Assembly (NCBI GenBank): GCA_937996535.1
Contig: CALKVF010000094.1
Location: forward strand, 1-6,969
Direction: 5' to 3'
Source of the DNA: an uncultured Novosphingobium sp.
Lineage (GTDB): Bacteria > Pseudomonadota > Alphaproteobacteria > Sphingomonadales > Sphingomonadaceae
DNA: 6,969 bases
The position numbers and the translations under genes were made by a program. Within the stretch, counting starts at the first letter, position 1. Each line of letters opens with the position of its first letter. Shown here one piece after another: positions 1 through 6,404 of this stretch. The notes beneath the pieces were generated by a model. That model was not told the DNA's origin. It saw only the letters and a list, made by a program, of their open reading frames with translations, and did no database searches.

Positions 1-1473
1 GGCGGCACCGCTGGCCTGTCCGCCACCCGCAAGAGCGACGTGTTCGACCCCAACAACGGCGGCGTCCAGGCGCAGGTCGTGCTGGGCAGCGCCGATGCGC
101 TCGAACGCGCAGTGGCTGCCGCCCAGGCCGCGCAGCCCGGCTGGGCCGCCACCAATCCGCAGCGCCGCGCCCGCGTGATGTTCAATTTCAAGGCGCTGGT
201 CGAAGCCAACATGGACGAGCTGGCGCTGATCCTTTCGACCGAACACGGCAAGGTCATTGCCGATGCCAAGGGCGATATCCAGCGCGGGCTCGAAGTGGTC
301 GAATTCTGCTGCGGCATCCCCCACGTGCTCAAGGGCGAATATACCCAGGGTGCAGGGCCGGGGATCGACGTTTATTCGATGCGCCAGCCGATCGGCATCG
401 GCGCGGGTATCACCCCGTTCAACTTCCCGGCCATGATCCCGCTGTGGATGGGCGCCGTGGCGATGGCCACCGGCAATGCCTTCATCCTGAAGCCGAGCGA
501 GCGCGATCCTTCTCTGACCAATCGGTTGGCCGAGCTGTGGCTCGAAGCGGGCCTGCCCGAAGGGATCTTCCAGGTCGTCCACGGCGACAAGGAAATGGTC
601 GACCTGATCCTCGATCACCCGGCGATCGGCGCGGTCAGCTTCGTCGGCTCGTCCGACATCGCGCACTATGTCTACAACCGCGGCGTCGCGGCCGGCAAGC
701 GCGTTCAGGCGATGGGCGGGGCCAAGAACCACGGCATCGTCATGCCCGACGCCGATCTCGATCAGGTGGTCAACGACCTGACCGGCGCGGCCTTTGGCTC
801 GGCGGGCGAACGCTGCATGGCGCTGCCGGTGGTGGTGCCGGTGGGCGATGACACCGCCGAACGCCTCAAGGCCAAGCTGATTCCGGCGATCGCCGCGCTC
901 AAGGTCGGCATCTCGACCGATCCCGAGGCGCATTACGGCCCGGTCGTGACCCAGGCCCACAAGGACAAGGTCGAAAGCTGGATCGCCAAGTGCGCCGAGG
1001 AAGGCGCCGAACTCGTCGTCGATGGGCGCGGCTTCAGCCTGCAGGGCCATGAAAACGGCTTCTTCGTCGGCCCGACCCTGTTCGACCATGTCACTCCCGA
1101 CATGGACAGCTACCACAACGAAATCTTCGGCCCCGTTCTGCAGATGGTCCGCGCCAAGGACTTCGAAGAAGCCCTCTCGCTGCCCAGCAAGCACCAGTAT
1201 GGCAACGGGGTCGCGATCTTCACCCGCAACGGCCACGCCGCGCGCGAATTTGCCGCCCGGGTCAATGTCGGCATGGTCGGCATCAACGTGCCGATCCCGG
1301 TGCCGGTGGCCTATCACACCTTCGGCGGATGGAAGCGCAGCGCCTTTGGCGACACCAACCAGCACGGCCTGGAAGGCGTGAAGTTCTGGACCAAGGTCAA
1401 GACCGTCACCGCCCGCTGGCCCGATGGTTCAAGCGACGGCGGGAATGCATTTGTCATCCCGACCATGGGGTGA
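1..1473 (+). CDS. mmsA: Methylmalonate-semialdehyde dehydrogenase (CoA-acylating), 5'-truncated
   Basis: This enzyme oxidises methylmalonate semialdehyde with NAD+ and CoA to propionyl-CoA and CO2, the last step of the valine branch encoded here; it is cytosolic and normally tetrameric. The frame is open from base 1, beginning with residues GGTAGLSATRKSDV. An internal GTG at 40 is not the true start, because coding similarity continues upstream of it. With 490 codons visible against about 498 in the family, roughly 8-10 N-terminal residues are missing. Counting from base 1, visible motifs are PFNFPAMIP (about 139-147), KPSERDP (from 164), the cofactor-loop FVGSS (214-218), and GERC with catalytic Cys272 (TGC at 814-816). 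Hydrolytic aldehyde dehydrogenases carry ELGGK where this protein reads QAMGGAKN, so the general-base Glu is absent. That fits a CoA-dependent rather than water-dependent deacylation. The conserved KTVTARWP tail is present. It heads the five-gene valine cluster, with 14 nt to the next gene. Confidence 0.95.
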   Translation, partial: GGTAGLSATRKSDVFDPNNGGVQAQVVLGSADALERAVAAAQAAQPGWAATNPQRRARVMFNFKALVEANMDELALILSTEHGKVIADAKGDIQRGLEVVEFCCGIPHVLKGEYTQGAGPGIDVYSMRQPIGIGAGITPFNFPAMIPLWMGAVAMATGNAFILKPSERDPSLTNRLAELWLEAGLPEGIFQVVHGDKEMVDLILDHPAIGAVSFVGSSDIAHYVYNRGVAAGKRVQAMGGAKNHGIVMPDADLDQVVNDLTGAAFGSAGERCMALPVVVPVGDDTAERLKAKLIPAIAALKVGISTDPEAHYGPVVTQAHKDKVESWIAKCAEEGAELVVDGRGFSLQGHENGFFVGPTLFDHVTPDMDSYHNEIFGPVLQMVRAKDFEEALSLPSKHQYGNGVAIFTRNGHAAREFAARVNVGMVGINVPIPVPVAYHTFGGWKRSAFGDTNQHGLEGVKFWTKVKTVTARWPDGSSDGGNAFVIPTMG

Positions 1474-1487
1474 GATAGGCCATTATC

Positions 1488-2633
1488 ATGATAGATCAGT
1501 TCTCCCTGACCGCCGACCAGCTCGCCATCCAGGACATGGCGCGCAAGTTTACCGCCGACCGGATCACCCCCTTCGCAGCGCAGTGGGACGAAGACCATCA
1601 CTATCCCGTAGACGTCTGGAAGGCGGCGGGCGAGCTGGGCTTCGGCGCGATCTACGTGTCCGAGGAATCGGGCGGGATCGGCCTTGGCCGGCTGGAAGCC
1701 GCGCTGATCATGGAAGCCATGGCCTATGGCTGCCCGGCGACCTCGGCCTATATCTCGATCCACAACATGGCCGCGTGGATGATCGACACCTTCGGCTCGG
1801 CGGACCTCAAGGAACGCTACCTGCCCGAACTGGTCAGCATGGAAAAGATCGCCTCCTACTGCCTGACCGAACCGGGCTCGGGCTCGGACGCGGCCGCGCT
1901 CAAGACCACGGCGCGCCTCGATGGCGATCATTACGTCATCAACGGCACCAAGCAGTTCATTTCGGGCAGCGGCGTGAACGACGTCTATGTCGTGATGGCC
2001 CGCACTGGCGATCACAAGTCCAAGGGCGTGACCTGCCTGGTGGTCGACAAGGACACCCCCGGCCTCTCGTTCGGCGCGCCCGAAAAGAAGCTCGGCTGGA
2101 ATGCCAGCCCGACCGCGCAGGTGATTTTCGAGGATTGCCGCGTGCCGGTGGCCAACCGCGTCGGCGCCGAAGGCGCAGGCTTCAGCTTTGCGATGGCCGG
2201 GCTTGATGGCGGGCGGCTCAACATCGGTGCGTGCTCGCTCGGCGGGGCGCAGCGCTGCCTTGACGAGGCGATCGCCTATACCAAGGACCGCCAGCAATTC
2301 GGCCAGCCGATTGCCGATTTCCAGAACACCCAGTTCATGCTGGCCGACATGGCGACCGATCTCGAAGCCTCGCGCGCGCTGCTCTATCTGGCCGCCTGCA
2401 AGGTTTCCGCGAACGCGCCCGACAAATCGCGGTTTTCGGCGATGGCCAAGCGCCTTGCCACCGACAACGGCAGCAAGATCGTCAACGATGCGCTGCAGCT
2501 GTTCGGCGGCTATGGCTATCTCAAGGACTATCCGATCGAACGCTTCTGGCGCGATCTGCGCGTCCATTCGATCCTCGAAGGGACCAACCAGGTAATGCGA
2601 ATGATCGTGGGCCGGGACTTGCTGCGCCAATGA
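1488..2633 (+). CDS. Acyl-CoA dehydrogenase, isobutyryl-CoA dehydrogenase type
   Basis: This is an FAD flavoenzyme predicted to oxidise isobutyryl-CoA to methacrylyl-CoA, passing electrons to electron-transfer flavoprotein in the cytosol. Its 381 residues are the usual length for short-chain acyl-CoA dehydrogenases. The N-terminal helical domain opens with FSLTADQLAIQ. The first family signature is CLTEPGSGSD (125-134), and the second starts at QLFGGYG (337-343) and runs to about residue 356. The C-terminal LEGTNQ places the catalytic base at Glu364, the position used by MCAD, SCAD and isobutyryl-CoA dehydrogenase, whereas isovaleryl-CoA dehydrogenase has its Glu elsewhere. The ATG at 1488 is chosen because it gives the canonical N-terminus; only a weak GATAGG lies 8 nt upstream. 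The stop overlaps the next start as ATGA. The substrate is assigned from the four valine-pathway neighbours. 2-Methylbutyryl-CoA or another short branched acyl-CoA remains possible. Confidence 0.9.
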   Translation: MIDQFSLTADQLAIQDMARKFTADRITPFAAQWDEDHHYPVDVWKAAGELGFGAIYVSEESGGIGLGRLEAALIMEAMAYGCPATSAYISIHNMAAWMIDTFGSADLKERYLPELVSMEKIASYCLTEPGSGSDAAALKTTARLDGDHYVINGTKQFISGSGVNDVYVVMARTGDHKSKGVTCLVVDKDTPGLSFGAPEKKLGWNASPTAQVIFEDCRVPVANRVGAEGAGFSFAMAGLDGGRLNIGACSLGGAQRCLDEAIAYTKDRQQFGQPIADFQNTQFMLADMATDLEASRALLYLAACKVSANAPDKSRFSAMAKRLATDNGSKIVNDALQLFGGYGYLKDYPIERFWRDLRVHSILEGTNQVMRMIVGRDLLRQ

Positions 2634-3673
2634 CCGACGATGTCCTGATCCGCCGCGAAGGGGCCGCTGGCTTCCTCTCGCTCAATCGCCCCAAGGCAAT
2701 CCATGCGCTGACCTTGCCGATGGTCCACGCGATGACCGCAGCCCTGCTCGAATGGCGCGATGATCCGGCCGTGCAGGTGGTGATCATCGATCATGCCGAA
2801 GGCCGCGGCTTCTGCTCGGGCGGGGACATTGCCTTCCTGCGCAATTCGGCGCTGAACGATGGCGGCGCATCGGGCCGGCAGTTCTTCCACGATGAATACC
2901 AGCTCAACCACCTGATCTTCACCTATGCCAAGCCGATCGTGGCCTTCATGGACGGGATCACCATGGGCGGCGGCGTTGGCATTTCGCAGCCGGCGCGCTT
3001 CCATGTGGCGACCGAGAACACCCGCTATGCCATGCCCGAAACCGGGATCGGCCTGTTTCCCGATGTCGGCGGCGGCTGGTATTTGTCGCGCCTGCCCGGG
3101 CGGATCGGGCAGTTCCTGGCGCTGACCGGCGCGCGGTTTGACGGGGCCGAGTGCAAGTGGGCCGGCCTTGCCACCCATTACCTGCCAAGCGACGCCCTGG
3201 CCGATGCCAAGACCCGCCTCGCCGCCGGGCACGATCCCGCGCAGGTGCTCGCCGCGCTGGCGGTGAACCCGCCCCCGGCGCGGGTCGACGCCAATGCCCC
3301 GCTGATCGCGCGGCACTTCGCCTCAGACCGCTACGAAGACATTCTTGCCAGCCTCGAAGCCGATGGCAGCGAATGGGCCGCCAAGGAACTCGCCACCCTG
3401 CACACCAAGAGCCGGCAGACCTGCAAGGTCGCGCTGCGCCAGCTCGCCGAAAGCCTTGGCTGCGCCGATTTCGCCGCCAATATGGCGATGGAATACCGCG
3501 TGGCCAGCCGCGTGCTGACCCTCCCCGACTTTGCGGAGGGCGTGCGCGCGGTGATCGTCGACAAGACCGGCGATCCGCAATGGAACCCGGCCACCCCCGA
3601 AGGCGTTACCCCCGCGCTTCTGGACAGCATCTTCGCGGCCCTTCCGGCCGATCAGGAATGGAAACCCCTATGA
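2630..3673 (+). CDS. 3-hydroxyisobutyryl-CoA hydrolase (crotonase superfamily)
   Basis: This enzyme hydrolyses 3-hydroxyisobutyryl-CoA to free 3-hydroxyisobutyrate and CoA, which releases the intermediate that mmsB oxidises and limits build-up of reactive methacrylyl-CoA. At 347 residues it is clearly longer than a simple hydratase (about 260) and matches the HIBCH subgroup. The crotonase-fold oxyanion elements are FCSGGD (61-66) and GGGVGIS (113-119). The diagnostic segment PETGIGLFPDVGGG (136-149) contains Glu137 and Asp145, at the spacing of the catalytic Glu/Asp pair known in human HIBCH. The C-terminal FAEGVRAVIVDK (301-312) is also an HIBCH hallmark. The start overlaps the dehydrogenase stop (ATGA, 2630-2633) and its own stop overlaps the next start in the same way, implying translational coupling on both sides. 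It should not be called an enoyl-CoA hydratase, although automated annotation often does so. Confidence 0.94.
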   Translation: MTDDVLIRREGAAGFLSLNRPKAIHALTLPMVHAMTAALLEWRDDPAVQVVIIDHAEGRGFCSGGDIAFLRNSALNDGGASGRQFFHDEYQLNHLIFTYAKPIVAFMDGITMGGGVGISQPARFHVATENTRYAMPETGIGLFPDVGGGWYLSRLPGRIGQFLALTGARFDGAECKWAGLATHYLPSDALADAKTRLAAGHDPAQVLAALAVNPPPARVDANAPLIARHFASDRYEDILASLEADGSEWAAKELATLHTKSRQTCKVALRQLAESLGCADFAANMAMEYRVASRVLTLPDFAEGVRAVIVDKTGDPQWNPATPEGVTPALLDSIFAALPADQEWKPL

Positions 3674-4452
3674 GCTTTGAATCCATCCTCGTCGAACAGC
3701 GCGGCGCTGTCACGCTCATCACGCTCAACCGCCCGCAGGCACTGAACGCGCTCAATGCCGCGGTGCTTGAAGAACTGATCACCGCCTTCGCCGCCTTCGA
3801 GGCCGATCCGGCGCAGCGCTGCGCGGTGCTGACGGGCGCTGGCGAAAAGGCCTTTGCCGCGGGCGCCGACATCAAGGAAATGGCCGAAAAGCCGGCAGCT
3901 GAATTCTACGCACAGGACTTCTTCGCGCGCTGGACCAGCCACCTCGTCAAGACCACGCGCAAGCCGTGGATCGCGGCGGTCAACGGCTTTGCGCTGGGCG
4001 GCGGTTGCGAACTGGCCATGATGGCGGACTTCATCATCGCGTCGGAAAACGCGAAGTTCGGCCAGCCCGAAATCAAGCTGGGCGTGGCCCCCGGCATGGG
4101 CGGCAGCCAGCGCCTGACCCGCGCCGTGGGCAAGGCCAAGGCGATGGAAATGTGCCTGACCGGCCGGATGATGGGCGCCGAAGAAGCCGAACGCAGCGGC
4201 CTCGTCGCCCGCGTGGTGCCGCTGGCCTCGCTGGTTGAAGAAGCAGTCAAGACCGCCACCGAAATCGCCGCGATGCCGCCCCTGGCTGCAATCGCCAACA
4301 AGGAAATGGTGGGCGCGGCGTTCGAAACCACGCTCGATCAGGGCCTGCTGATCGAACGCCGCATCTTCCAGGTTTTGACCGCGACCGAGGACAAGGCCGA
4401 AGGCATGGCCGCCTTCATCGAAAAGCGTCCCGGCGTGTGGACAGGGAAGTAA
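3670..4452 (+). CDS. Enoyl-CoA hydratase (methacrylyl-CoA hydration)
   Basis: This crotonase-family hydratase adds water to a 2-enoyl-CoA; from its setting the substrate is methacrylyl-CoA, giving 3-hydroxyisobutyryl-CoA. The 260-residue length is typical. Motifs include the first oxyanion region AAGADIKEM (63-71), the second ALGGGCE (108-114) and GQPEIKLGVAPGMGG (131-145). Glu114 and Glu134 correspond to the two catalytic glutamates of rat mitochondrial crotonase, so this is a true hydratase and not an isomerase or hydrolase. The reading frame is open far upstream, to about 3151, inside the hydrolase gene. The start is placed at ATG 3670 because it forms an ATGA overlap with the hydrolase stop and gives the standard N-terminus MSFESILVEQ. 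An alternative ATG at 3658 would add only METP. GGAA at 3660-3663 may act as the ribosome-binding site. Such enzymes are often promiscuous, so a role in general fatty-acid oxidation is also possible. Confidence 0.93.
   Translation: MSFESILVEQRGAVTLITLNRPQALNALNAAVLEELITAFAAFEADPAQRCAVLTGAGEKAFAAGADIKEMAEKPAAEFYAQDFFARWTSHLVKTTRKPWIAAVNGFALGGGCELAMMADFIIASENAKFGQPEIKLGVAPGMGGSQRLTRAVGKAKAMEMCLTGRMMGAEEAERSGLVARVVPLASLVEEAVKTATEIAAMPPLAAIANKEMVGAAFETTLDQGLLIERRIFQVLTATEDKAEGMAAFIEKRPGVWTGK
4443..4447 (+). promoter_or_regulatory. Ribosome-binding site of mmsB
   Basis: AGGGA lies in the last codons of the hydratase gene, 9 nt before the mmsB ATG. It supports the choice of start at 4457 and translation of mmsB within the same mRNA. 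Confidence 0.55.
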
Positions 4453-4456
4453 GACC

Positions 4457-5326
4457 ATGAAGATCGCATTCATCGGCCTTGGCAACATGGGCGGCGGCAT
4501 GGCCGCGAACCTGGTCAAGGCGGGGCATGACGTCCACGCCTTCGATCTCAGCGCCGACGCCCTCGCCCGCGCGCAGGACAATGGCTGCGCGACCTACACC
4601 TCGGTGCGCGAAGCTGTTGAGGGCGCCGATGCGGTGGTTTCGATGCTGCCCAACGGCAAGATCGTCGACAGCGTCTATGGCACCGACGTGGTCGGCCAGG
4701 CGCCGACCACGTCGGTGCTGCTCGATTGCTCGACCATCGATGTCGCCACGGCGCGCAAGGTGGCCGATGCCGCCGCTGCGGCAGGATACGCCATGGTCGA
4801 TGCCCCGGTTTCGGGCGGGATCGCGGCGGCCAATGGCGGCACGCTGACCTTCATGGTCGGCGGCAGCGACGCCGCCTTTGCCAAGGCCGAACCGATCCTG
4901 GCCGCGATGGGCAAGGCGGTGATCCACGCCGGGGCCAGCGGCGCGGGCCAGGCCGCCAAGATCTGCAACAACATGATCCTGGGCGCGACGATGATCGCCA
5001 CCTGCGAGGCCTTTGCCCTGGCGGACAAGCTCGGGCTCGATCTCCAGACCTTCTACGACATCTCCAGCAAGGCCTCGGGCCAGTCGTGGTCGATGACCAG
5101 CTACTGCCCGGCCCCCGGGGTCGGCCCGCAAAGCCCGGCGGACAACGGCTATCAGGGCGGGTTTGCCGCAGCCTTGATGCTGAAAGATCTCAAGCTGGCG
5201 ATGGAAGCGGCTCAGGCCGCCGGATCGCAGGTGCCGATGGGCCAGCGCGCCGAAGAACTTTACGAAGCCTTCAACGCGGCCGGCAACGGCGGGCTCGATT
5301 TCTCCGCGATCATCAAGACGCTCTAG
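4457..5326 (+). CDS. mmsB: 3-hydroxyisobutyrate dehydrogenase
   Basis: This enzyme oxidises 3-hydroxyisobutyrate to methylmalonate semialdehyde, the substrate of mmsA, in the cytosol. Its 289 residues match the beta-hydroxyacid dehydrogenase family. The N-terminal Rossmann motif is GLGNMG (7-12). Asp30 at the end of the second strand favours NAD+ over NADP+. The substrate-binding signature DAPVSGG (115-121) is followed by the catalytic region GAGQAAKICNN, with Lys168 as the catalytic lysine and Asn172 four residues on, and then KDL (243-245) in the C-terminal helical domain. The gene begins 4 nt after the hydratase stop, with AGGGA (4443-4447) 9 nt before the ATG. Relatives include tartronate-semialdehyde reductase and other 3-hydroxyacid dehydrogenases, but the neighbours make the valine assignment strong. 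It closes the operon core. Confidence 0.95.
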   Translation: MKIAFIGLGNMGGGMAANLVKAGHDVHAFDLSADALARAQDNGCATYTSVREAVEGADAVVSMLPNGKIVDSVYGTDVVGQAPTTSVLLDCSTIDVATARKVADAAAAAGYAMVDAPVSGGIAAANGGTLTFMVGGSDAAFAKAEPILAAMGKAVIHAGASGAGQAAKICNNMILGATMIATCEAFALADKLGLDLQTFYDISSKASGQSWSMTSYCPAPGVGPQSPADNGYQGGFAAALMLKDLKLAMEAAQAAGSQVPMGQRAEELYEAFNAAGNGGLDFSAIIKTL

Positions 5327-5327
5327 T

Positions 5328-5353
5328 CCCTTCGACAAGCTCTGGGCGAGCGG
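5328..5353. repeat. Short interspersed repeat, sphingomonad-type CTTCGACAAGCTC element
   Basis: This 26-bp stretch contains the core CCCTTCGACAAGCTC (5328-5342) followed by TGGGCGAGCGG (5343-5353). From memory it differs at two positions from a short repeat scattered through intergenic regions of sphingomonad and other GC-rich genomes. That repeat appears as the spurious peptides PFDKLRANG, STSSGR and PELVEG when translated; here two out-of-frame translations indeed read STSSGR (+) and RPELVEG (-). It starts one base after the mmsB stop and occupies most of the spacer before the transporter gene. A 4-bp stem (5339-5342 with 5348-5351, 5-nt loop) is possible but weak, with no T-tract, so I do not call it a terminator. 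Only one copy is in the window, so its repetitive nature rests on recalled knowledge. Confidence 0.65.
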
Positions 5354-5355
5354 CT

Positions 5356-5359
5356 AAGG
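5356..5359 (+). promoter_or_regulatory. Ribosome-binding site supporting the GTG start of the transporter
   Basis: AAGG lies 7 nt before GTG 5367, just downstream of the interspersed repeat. An in-frame TAA at 5355-5357 excludes any earlier start. The next in-frame ATG (5454) would remove half of the first membrane helix, so GTG 5367 is the preferred start. Confidence 0.5.
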
Positions 5360-5366
5360 CAGAGGG

Positions 5367-6275
5367 GTGAACCAGGGCCGCTCTCCTTTCCACCGTGACC
5401 ACCATCTCGCGCCGTTCATCGCGGTGACGGCGGGGATCGCGCTGTTTTCGGTGATGGACGCGCTGATGAAAAGCGCCGCGATCGCCGCCGGGGCCTATAC
5501 CGCGATGCTGCTGCGTTCGATCGTCGGCACCGCGCTGATGACGCCGGTGTGGCGCTGGCGTGAAGGCGCCTGGCCGAGCCGCGCCAACATGAAGCTCCAT
5601 GCGCTGCGCGGCGCGGTCAGCGGGGCCATGGCCACCAGCTTCTTCACCGGCCTTGTCTATCTGCCGATGGCCGAGGGGATCGCGCTGTCATTCATCGCGC
5701 CGCTGATCGCGCTCTATCTCGCCGCGGTAATGCTGGGCGAGACGATCGGCGGGCGGGCCATCCTTGCCTCGCTGCTCGGGCTCGCCGGGGTCGCGGTGAT
5801 CGCCGCCGCGCGGCTGAGCGCGCAGACCCTCGGCGGCAATGCCGCCTGGGGGATCGGGATGATCCTGTTTTCCGCGGTGCTCTATGCCTGGAATCTGATC
5901 CTCCAGCGGCGGCAGGCGCAGCTGGCCGGACCGGCCGAAGTGGCGCTGTTCCAGACCGTGTTCGTCGCGCTGTTCCTTGGCCTTGGCGCGCCGTGGTTTG
6001 CGGTTCTGCCGCCGCCGCGCGCGCTGCTCGACATTGCGCTGGCCGCCGTGCTCGCCATGCTCTCGCTGATGGTCATTTCGTGGGGCTATGGCCGGGCCGA
6101 GGCCCAGGCCCTGCTGCCGATCGAATATACCGCTTTCATCTGGGCCGCGATCATGGGCTGGGCGATGTTCGGCGAGGCGCTGACCCTGCCCACGATTGCC
6201 GGGGTGGCGCTGATCGTGATCGGGTGCTGGATCGCCGCGCCGCGCAAGGCGCACATCGAACAGACCGCACTTTAG
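5367..6275 (+). CDS. EamA/DMT-superfamily transporter, substrate unknown
   Basis: The product is a 302-residue inner-membrane protein, the usual length for a drug/metabolite transporter with two EamA repeats and about ten helices. Hydrophobic segments are visible at about 15-34, 40-60, 80-98, 103-123, 131-149, 159-178, 192-211, 219-239, 250-268 and 275-291. Short positively charged stretches such as LQRRQAQ (179-185) lie between them. The first repeat ends near residue 148 and the second spans about 159-291; both contain the family pattern of a Gly/Glu turn (MLGE 122-125, MFGE 267-270) before the last helix. It begins 40 nt after mmsB in the same direction, so read-through from the valine operon is possible. 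The repeat in the spacer and the GTG start suggest weaker coupling than inside the operon. DMT members export amino acids, nucleosides, riboflavin or other metabolites; the sequence alone does not identify the substrate. Confidence 0.88.
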   Translation: MNQGRSPFHRDHHLAPFIAVTAGIALFSVMDALMKSAAIAAGAYTAMLLRSIVGTALMTPVWRWREGAWPSRANMKLHALRGAVSGAMATSFFTGLVYLPMAEGIALSFIAPLIALYLAAVMLGETIGGRAILASLLGLAGVAVIAAARLSAQTLGGNAAWGIGMILFSAVLYAWNLILQRRQAQLAGPAEVALFQTVFVALFLGLGAPWFAVLPPPRALLDIALAAVLAMLSLMVISWGYGRAEAQALLPIEYTAFIWAAIMGWAMFGEALTLPTIAGVALIVIGCWIAAPRKAHIEQTAL

Positions 6276-6284
6276 TCTAATCGC

Positions 6285-6298
6285 GCCGCAATCGCGGC
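6285..6298 (+). terminator. Small GC hairpin after the transporter gene, possible weak terminator
   Basis: GCCGC (6285-6289) and GCGGC (6294-6298) form a perfect 5-bp stem with the 4-nt loop AATC, 9 nt after the transporter stop. No T-run follows (next bases CCACCC), so intrinsic termination is doubtful. It may be a 3'-end stabiliser or chance pairing in GC-rich DNA. Confidence 0.2.
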
Positions 6299-6350
6299 CC
6301 ACCCTCTTGACGCGCCGGGGATTCGCGCGCATCGGCGGCGCCGACATCTG

Positions 6351-6389
6351 GCCCTGCTGCACTCGCGAAGAGGGCGCGCGGGGCAGGGT
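6351..6389 (+). other. Candidate long hairpin in the acnA leader
   Basis: Bases 6351-6357 pair with 6383-6389 (six Watson-Crick pairs plus one G-U). After a one-sided 4-nt bulge (6358-6361), 6362-6367 pair with 6377-6382, including a CGCG/CGCG core and one T-G wobble. The 9-nt loop AAGAGGGCG (6368-6376) is complementary over 7 nt to CCCTCTT at 6302-6308, so a pseudoknot or a switch between two folds is possible. The hairpin ends 9 nt before the acnA Shine-Dalgarno sequence. A short TTT (6392-6394) follows, too brief for a confident terminator. Confidence 0.35.
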
Positions 6390-6398
6390 GCTTTACTC

Positions 6399-6404
6399 AG
6401 GAGA
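6399..6404 (+). promoter_or_regulatory. Ribosome-binding site of acnA
   Basis: AGGAGA is an excellent Shine-Dalgarno match, 9 nt before ATG 6414. It is the strongest ribosome-binding site in the window, in keeping with a highly expressed TCA-cycle enzyme, and it fixes the acnA start. Confidence 0.8.

Noticed and set aside
40..42. GTG as the mmsA start codon
   Set aside because: The frame is open to base 1, and the preceding residues (GGTAGLSATRKSD) match the expected MmsA N-terminus, so the true start lies upstream of the window.
1314..2630. 438-codon open frame on the - strand opposite mmsA and the acyl-CoA dehydrogenase
   Set aside because: It lies wholly over two convincing + strand enzymes. 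Its translation is rich in Arg, Gly, His and Ala with no domain I recognise. Long antisense frames are expected where GC-biased codons rarely produce reverse-strand stops.
3652..4581. 309-codon - strand frame opposite the enoyl-CoA hydratase and the start of mmsB
   Set aside because: It shadows a strongly supported hydratase gene, shows compositional bias and no family motifs, and has no evident ribosome-binding site of its own.
4415..5338. 307-codon - strand frame opposite mmsB
   Set aside because: It mirrors the mmsB codons, and its start lies inside the interspersed repeat. No recognisable protein family is visible.
5339..5351. Hairpin in the mmsB-transporter spacer as an intrinsic terminator
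   Set aside because: The stem is only 4 bp and is not followed by a T-run. It is better explained as part of the interspersed repeat.
4726..5370. 214-codon + strand frame overlapping mmsB and running through the spacer
   Set aside because: It is an out-of-frame reading of mmsB, Arg/Gly-rich, ending in the STSSGR peptide that is a translation of the interspersed repeat.
6332..6344. TCGGC/GCCGA triloop hairpin as an operator or terminator
   Set aside because: A 5-bp GC-rich stem of this kind is common by chance at this base composition, and no T-run follows it. It is mentioned only as part of the leader.
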